A stretch of 64,000 nucleotides of DNA from Arthrobacter sp. Leaf69. Lineage in GTDB: Bacteria; Actinomycetota; Actinomycetes; Actinomycetales; Micrococcaceae. This document shows positions 60,454 to 64,000 of the stretch, in pieces; within the stretch, counting starts at the first letter, position 1, and every line of letters begins with the position of its first letter. Both the position numbers and the translations under genes were made by a program. The notes under the pieces are model-generated. The model saw only the letters and a list, made by a program, of their open reading frames with translations, was not told the DNA's origin and made no database searches. The stretch is taken from positions 622,325 to 686,324 of the forward strand of contig NZ_LMLR01000001.1 in NCBI RefSeq assembly GCF_001422645.1, given 5' to 3'.

Positions 60454-61566
60454 ATGCGAGTTCTTGCAGCCATGAGTGGCGGCGTCGATTCCGCCGTTGC
60501 CGCAGCCCGCGCCGTCGAGGCGGGACACGACGTCGTCGGGGTCCACCTGGCGCTGTCCAGGATGCCCGGAACCCTGCGCACCGGCAGCCGAGGCTGCTGC
60601 ACCATCGAGGATTCCCGCGACGCCTGGCGGGCCTGCGACGTGCTCGGGATTCCCTACTACGTGTGGGACTTCTCGGAGCGCTTCAAGGAGGACGTGGTCC
60701 AGGACTTCATCGATGAATACGCCGCGGGGCGCACGCCGAACCCGTGCATGCGCTGCAACGAACGGATCAAGTTCGCCGCGCTGCTGGAGAAGGCGATCGC
60801 CCTGGGGTTCGACGCCGTCTGCACCGGCCACTATGCCAAGGTCATCAACGATGCCGAGGGCAACCCCGAGCTGCACCGCGCCGCGGACTGGGCCAAGGAC
60901 CAGAGCTATGTCCTGGGTGTCCTCACGCACGAACAGCTCAAGCACTCGATGTTCCCGCTCGCGGATACGCCGTCCAAGGCCGAGGTCCGCGCCGAAGCGG
61001 AGCGCCGCGGCCTGTCCGTGGCCAACAAGCCGGACAGCCATGACATCTGCTTCATCCCCGACGGCGACACCGCCGGATGGCTGGCCGAGAAGATCGAGAT
61101 GACCACCGGCGACATTGTGGACGAGTCCGGTGCCAAGGTGGGCGAGCACCCCGGGGCCAATGCGTTCACGGTCGGCCAGCGCCGCGGTTTGAAGCTCGGC
61201 ACCCCGGCCGCCGACGGCAAGCCGCGCTTTGTGCTGGAAATCCGCCCCAAGGAAAACAAGGTGGTGGTGGGGCCCGAGGCGCTCCTGGCCATCGACGAGA
61301 TCCGCGGCATCAAGGTCTCCTGGGCGGGGCTGCCCATCGCCGAGGTACACAACGGCGAGGAATTCGACTGCTATGCCCAGGTCCGGGCACACGGTGACCC
61401 CGTACCCGCCACGGCGCATATGGAGTCCGGCAGCCTTGTCGTCACCCTGACGGAGCCCCTGCGCGGGGTGGCCCCCGGCCAGACCGTGGTGCTGTACCAG
61501 GGCAGCCGGGTGCTGGGCCAGGCCACCATCGACGCGGCGCGTTCGCTGCAGCGGGCGGCCCTCTAG
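60454..61566 (+). CDS. mnmA: tRNA-specific 2-thiouridylase MnmA
   Basis: MnmA thiolates U34 of Lys, Glu and Gln tRNAs. The 370-residue protein has the PP-loop [13 protein letters not shown] (5-17), the catalytic Cys98 in [14 protein letters not shown], and the second cysteine in [12 protein letters not shown] (about 195). The central domain has [16 protein letters not shown] and the C-terminal beta-barrel is intact. Sulfur probably comes from the cysteine desulfurase at 57755 (inference). Start ATG at 60454 follows GAGAAAG by 6 bases; a strong terminator follows the gene. Confidence 0.97.
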   Translation: MRVLAAMSGGVDSAVAAARAVEAGHDVVGVHLALSRMPGTLRTGSRGCCTIEDSRDAWRACDVLGIPYYVWDFSERFKEDVVQDFIDEYAAGRTPNPCMRCNERIKFAALLEKAIALGFDAVCTGHYAKVINDAEGNPELHRAADWAKDQSYVLGVLTHEQLKHSMFPLADTPSKAEVRAEAERRGLSVANKPDSHDICFIPDGDTAGWLAEKIEMTTGDIVDESGAKVGEHPGANAFTVGQRRGLKLGTPAADGKPRFVLEIRPKENKVVVGPEALLAIDEIRGIKVSWAGLPIAEVHNGEEFDCYAQVRAHGDPVPATAHMESGSLVVTLTEPLRGVAPGQTVVLYQGSRVLGQATIDAARSLQRAAL

Positions 61567-61615
61567 GTCACCCGTTATCGGACGACACCGCCGCAGGCCA
61601 TCCCATGGCCCATCG

Positions 61616-61650
61616 AAAGAGGCCGCGCACCGTTGGTGCGCGGCCTCTTT
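61616..61650 (+). terminator. Intrinsic terminator after mnmA
   Basis: AAAGAGGCCGCGCACC pairs with GGTGCGCGGCCTCTTT around GTT and runs into a TTTT tract. Confidence 0.92.
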
Positions 61651-61771
61651 TCGTCGGTTCGCAGCGCTTGGGCCGCGCAGTGCCTGAGCTGCGCGGCAGC
61701 CCCCGGCACTCTGCCGAAATTCACGCGGGATTCCAGAAGATAATGATGAGTTCCGCCCGTTCGTGTAAATT

Positions 61772-61789
61772 TTGTGTCTCATCTCACAA
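61772..61789. promoter_or_regulatory. Inverted repeat over the putative ABC transporter promoter
   Basis: TTGTG and CACAA are 8 bases apart, and the left arm coincides with the proposed -35 box. The arms are short, so chance is possible. Confidence 0.3.
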
Positions 61790-61912
61790 GATGTAACGAT
61801 TCACCTGTTGGTCGTCTGGTTGAATCGAGGGATCAGGACAGCGTGCCGCCCTCCGAGTCGTCTCAAGTACGTCAGGGCGAGCACCAGTACTCATCGAACA
61901 GAAAGTTCACAG

Positions 61913-63547
61913 ATGGCAATGAACAAAAAGGCCCTGCAGAGCGCCATCGCGCTCGCCGGGGTATCCGCCTTCGCACTGACCGCCTGCACCGGACCTTCCG
62001 GCGGCGGAACGGCGTCCGGCAGCGCGGCCGGCGGAGGCACCATTACGTACGGCACCACCGACAAGGTTGTTACCCTCGACCCGGCCGGCTCGTACGACGC
62101 CGGTTCTTTTATGGTGATGAACCAGATCTATCCGTTCCTGCTCAACTCCAAGCCGGGCACTGCTGACTCCACTCCGGACATTGCCGAGTCGGCTTCCTTC
62201 ACGAGCCCCACCGAATACACCGTCAAGCTCAAGCCCGGCCTCAAGTTCGCCAACGGCCACGCACTGACGTCCTCCGACGTGAAGTTCTCGATCGACCGCG
62301 TGGTCAGCATCGCGGATGACAACGGCCCGGCCTCGCTACTGGGCAACCTCGACTCGGTCACCGTCAAGGACGACACCACGGTGGTCTTCAAGCTCAAGGC
62401 CGGCAATGACCAGGTCTTCCCGGGCGTCCTCGCAGCCAACGCCGGGCCGATCATCGACGAAGAGGTCTTCCCGGCGGACAAGCTGATGACCGACGACGAA
62501 ATCGTCAAGGGCAAGCCCTTCGCAGGCCCCTACACGATCGAGAGCTACAAGAAGAACGAGCTCGTCGGCCTCAAAGTCAACCCGGACTACCAGGGCCTGC
62601 TGGGCAAGCCGGCCAACGGCGGCGCCACGATCAAGTACTACGCCGATTCGAACAACCTCAAGCTGGACGTCCAGCAGGGCAACATCGACGTCGCGGGCCG
62701 CAGCCTGACGGCCACCGACGCCGCGGACCTCGAAAAGGACTCCAAGGTCAAGGTCCACAAGGGTCCGGGCGGCGAGTTGCGCTACATCGTGTTCAACTTC
62801 GACACCATGCCGTTCGGCGCCAAGAGCGCCGACGCCGATCCCGCGAAGGCTCTTGCCGTCCGGCAGGCCATGGCACACGTCGTCGACCGCGACGCGATCG
62901 CCAGCCAGGTCTACAAGGACACGTACGTGCCGGCCTACTCCGTCGTTCCTGACGGCTTCGTCGGTGCCATCCAGCCGCTCAAGGAAATGTACGGCGACGG
63001 AAGCGGCAAGCCCAGCCTCGACAAGGCCAAGCAGGTCTTCGCTGACGCCGGAGTCACCGCGCCGGTCACCATCAAGCTCCAGTACAACCCGGACCACTAC
63101 GGCAAGTCTTCGGGCGACGAGTACGCCATGGTCAAGGAACAGCTGGAGAAGTCGGGCCTGTTCAAGGTTGAGCTGCAGTCCACCGAGTGGGTCACGTACA
63201 ACAAGGACCGCACCAAGGACGTCTACCCGGTCTACCAGCTCGGCTGGTTCCCGGATTACTCCGACGCCGACAACTACCTCACGCCGTTCTTCGTCCCCGG
63301 CAACTTCCTGAAGAACCACTACGAAAACCCGGCTGTCACGGACCTGATCAACAAGCAGTTGACCACCGTCGACAAGGCCGAGCGTGAAAAGGTCCTGGGC
63401 GAGGCCCAGACCGCCGTCGCCAAGGACCTGTCCACGCTGCCGCTGCTGCAGGGCGCCCAGCTGATGGTCGCCGGCAAGGACGTCAAGGGCGTTGACCAGA
63501 CCCTGGATGCTTCCTTCAAGACCCGCCTTGGTGTTATCTCCAAGTAG
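61913..63547 (+). CDS. ABC transporter substrate-binding lipoprotein, SBP_bac_5 (peptide/nickel) family
   Basis: The 544-residue protein has a signal peptide with lipobox LTACT (about Cys24) and a family-5 solute-binding fold. GTTDKVVTLDPAGSYDAGSFMVMNQIY, YTVKLKPGLKFANGHALTSSDVKFSIDRV and RQAMAHVVDRDAIASQVY are characteristic. It should deliver oligopeptides or similar solutes to the permease that follows. The ATG at 61913 begins the signal peptide; ATG at 61919 is an alternative. The frame is open upstream to 61772 but lacks a start with a ribosome site. An intercistronic hairpin follows. Confidence 0.93.
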   Translation: MAMNKKALQSAIALAGVSAFALTACTGPSGGGTASGSAAGGGTITYGTTDKVVTLDPAGSYDAGSFMVMNQIYPFLLNSKPGTADSTPDIAESASFTSPTEYTVKLKPGLKFANGHALTSSDVKFSIDRVVSIADDNGPASLLGNLDSVTVKDDTTVVFKLKAGNDQVFPGVLAANAGPIIDEEVFPADKLMTDDEIVKGKPFAGPYTIESYKKNELVGLKVNPDYQGLLGKPANGGATIKYYADSNNLKLDVQQGNIDVAGRSLTATDAADLEKDSKVKVHKGPGGELRYIVFNFDTMPFGAKSADADPAKALAVRQAMAHVVDRDAIASQVYKDTYVPAYSVVPDGFVGAIQPLKEMYGDGSGKPSLDKAKQVFADAGVTAPVTIKLQYNPDHYGKSSGDEYAMVKEQLEKSGLFKVELQSTEWVTYNKDRTKDVYPVYQLGWFPDYSDADNYLTPFFVPGNFLKNHYENPAVTDLINKQLTTVDKAEREKVLGEAQTAVAKDLSTLPLLQGAQLMVAGKDVKGVDQTLDASFKTRLGVISK

Positions 63548-63578
63548 GTCAATCCCCATCCGGTTCTGACCAGCCAAC

Positions 63579-63609
63579 GAGGCGGGGCGCCCTCACGGCG
63601 TCCCGCCTC
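63579..63609 (+). promoter_or_regulatory. Intercistronic hairpin between binding protein and permease genes
   Basis: GAGGCGGGGCGCC and GGCGTCCCGCCTC form a 13-bp stem with one G-T pair and a CTCAC loop, without a T-run. Such hairpins usually protect the upstream mRNA, giving more binding protein than permease. Confidence 0.65.
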
Positions 63610-63675
63610 TGGTGCTGATACAGGACAACCGATTCCGCGGCCCACAAGGTTCGCGGAACACACATTTAGGTACCA

Positions 63676-64000
63676 ATGACAACACTTATCGAGGCGCCGC
63701 CAACCGACGGCGAAGGCCTCCTGCCGATGAAGAAGAAATCGACCGGCGGGGGACTGGGCCGATACATCTTCATCCGGTTCTTCCTGATCTTCCCGACCAT
63801 CCTCATCCTGGTCACCATGGTGTTCTTCCTGATGCGCACCACCGGCGATCCGATTACCGCCGCCCTGGGCGGCAGGCTCCCGCCAGAACAGCTCGCGGAG
63901 AGAATCACCGCGGCCGGCTACGACCGGCCCATCTTCGTGCAGTACTTCGAGTACCTGTCCCAGCTCCTTACGGGCAACTTCGGTACCACCCTTTCTGACA
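63676..64000 (+). CDS. ABC transporter permease, DppB/OppB type (truncated by the window end)
   Basis: The first 108 codons are present. After a 30-residue cytoplasmic start with a MKKKSTGGG basic stretch comes a membrane helix (FIRFFLIFPTILILVTMVFFLM, about 34-55), then RTTGDPITAALGGRLPPEQLAERI and RPIFVQYFEYLSQLLTGNFGTT. These are the conserved N-terminal features of peptide-transporter permeases of the DppB family. It continues beyond the window, where DppC and ATPase genes would be expected. Confidence 0.9.
   Translation, partial: MTTLIEAPPTDGEGLLPMKKKSTGGGLGRYIFIRFFLIFPTILILVTMVFFLMRTTGDPITAALGGRLPPEQLAERITAAGYDRPIFVQYFEYLSQLLTGNFGTTLSD

Larger units (their letters stand above)
61567..61912. 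other. 346-base intergenic stretch between mnmA and the ABC transporter operon
   Basis: No gene is supported. It holds the mnmA terminator (61616-61650) and, near 61770-61800, a candidate promoter with TTGTGT and TAACGA about 16 bases apart overlapped by an inverted repeat. The transporter mRNA would then have a leader of about 110 bases without other recognisable elements. Confidence 0.5.

Noticed and set aside
63612..63998. Plus-strand open frame starting at 63612
   Set aside because: It overlaps the DppB-type permease in another frame and is Arg/Pro-rich shadow; the permease frame from 63676 has clear membrane and family features.

Overview
The window is typical high-GC actinobacterial chromosome. 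Gene content and order point to a Micrococcaceae member close to Arthrobacter or Pseudarthrobacter: a coproporphyrin-type heme cluster, the AdnAB helicase-nuclease pair, UvrD2 with a tetracysteine and HRDC tail, UPF0182, SigK/RskA, and gene blocks arranged much as in mycobacteria. The genus is an inference from gene content; no rRNA is present. I see no phage, transposase, integrase or CRISPR array. The window is mostly core genome, so the unusual material is regulatory and structural rather than a new gene cluster.

Layout. 1-3.9 kb: the end of thiS, then thiG, a pterin dehydratase, a small membrane protein, DUF3107, a TetR regulator and a MoeB-rhodanese fusion. 3.9-16.5 kb: heme synthesis from glutamyl-tRNA to heme. 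hemA runs on the minus strand; hemE, hemY/cgoX, a secreted Pro-rich protein, hemQ/chdC, hemH/cpfC, hemC, hemD, hemB, an LLM flavin oxidoreductase and hemL run on the plus strand, many with 4-base stop/start overlaps. 16.6-19.4 kb: the methionine ABC importer metN-metI-metQ (minus). 19.6-33.6 kb: a DNA-metabolism block with a DnaQ-like exonuclease, a Cys-less alkyltransferase-like protein coupled to adnA-adnB, a kinase-fold protein, nudC, uvrD2 and an M48-type metallopeptidase. 33.6-39.7 kb: a zincin, a PDZ-Lon protease and UPF0182.

39.9-40.2 kb: two identical initiator tRNAs in tandem, each with its own promoter and terminator. 40.3-46.8 kb: photolyase, then an envelope group of PspA, a TPM-domain protein and divergent HtrA. 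47-55.5 kb: etfB-etfA, PIG-L deacetylase, gluconokinase, RskA/SigK, trmL, a DnaJ-domain protein, a diacylglycerol-kinase-like enzyme and a lipoprotein. 55.5-60.3 kb: DoxX, a Cys-rich winged-helix regulator, an EamA transporter, cysteine desulfurase and an FAD/NAD(P) oxidoreductase. 60.4-64 kb: mnmA and the start of a peptide ABC importer.

Two sequence patterns stand out. First, at least 14 genes have a TANNNT-like -10 box 5-9 bases before the start codon and mostly no Shine-Dalgarno sequence, which indicates leaderless mRNAs and helps fix starts. Second, the same inverted repeat, TCTAAA-N15-TTTAGA, lies upstream of doxX (beside the Cys-rich regulator) and, 4.3 kb away, upstream of the FAD oxidoreductase. 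This suggests a small local redox regulon.
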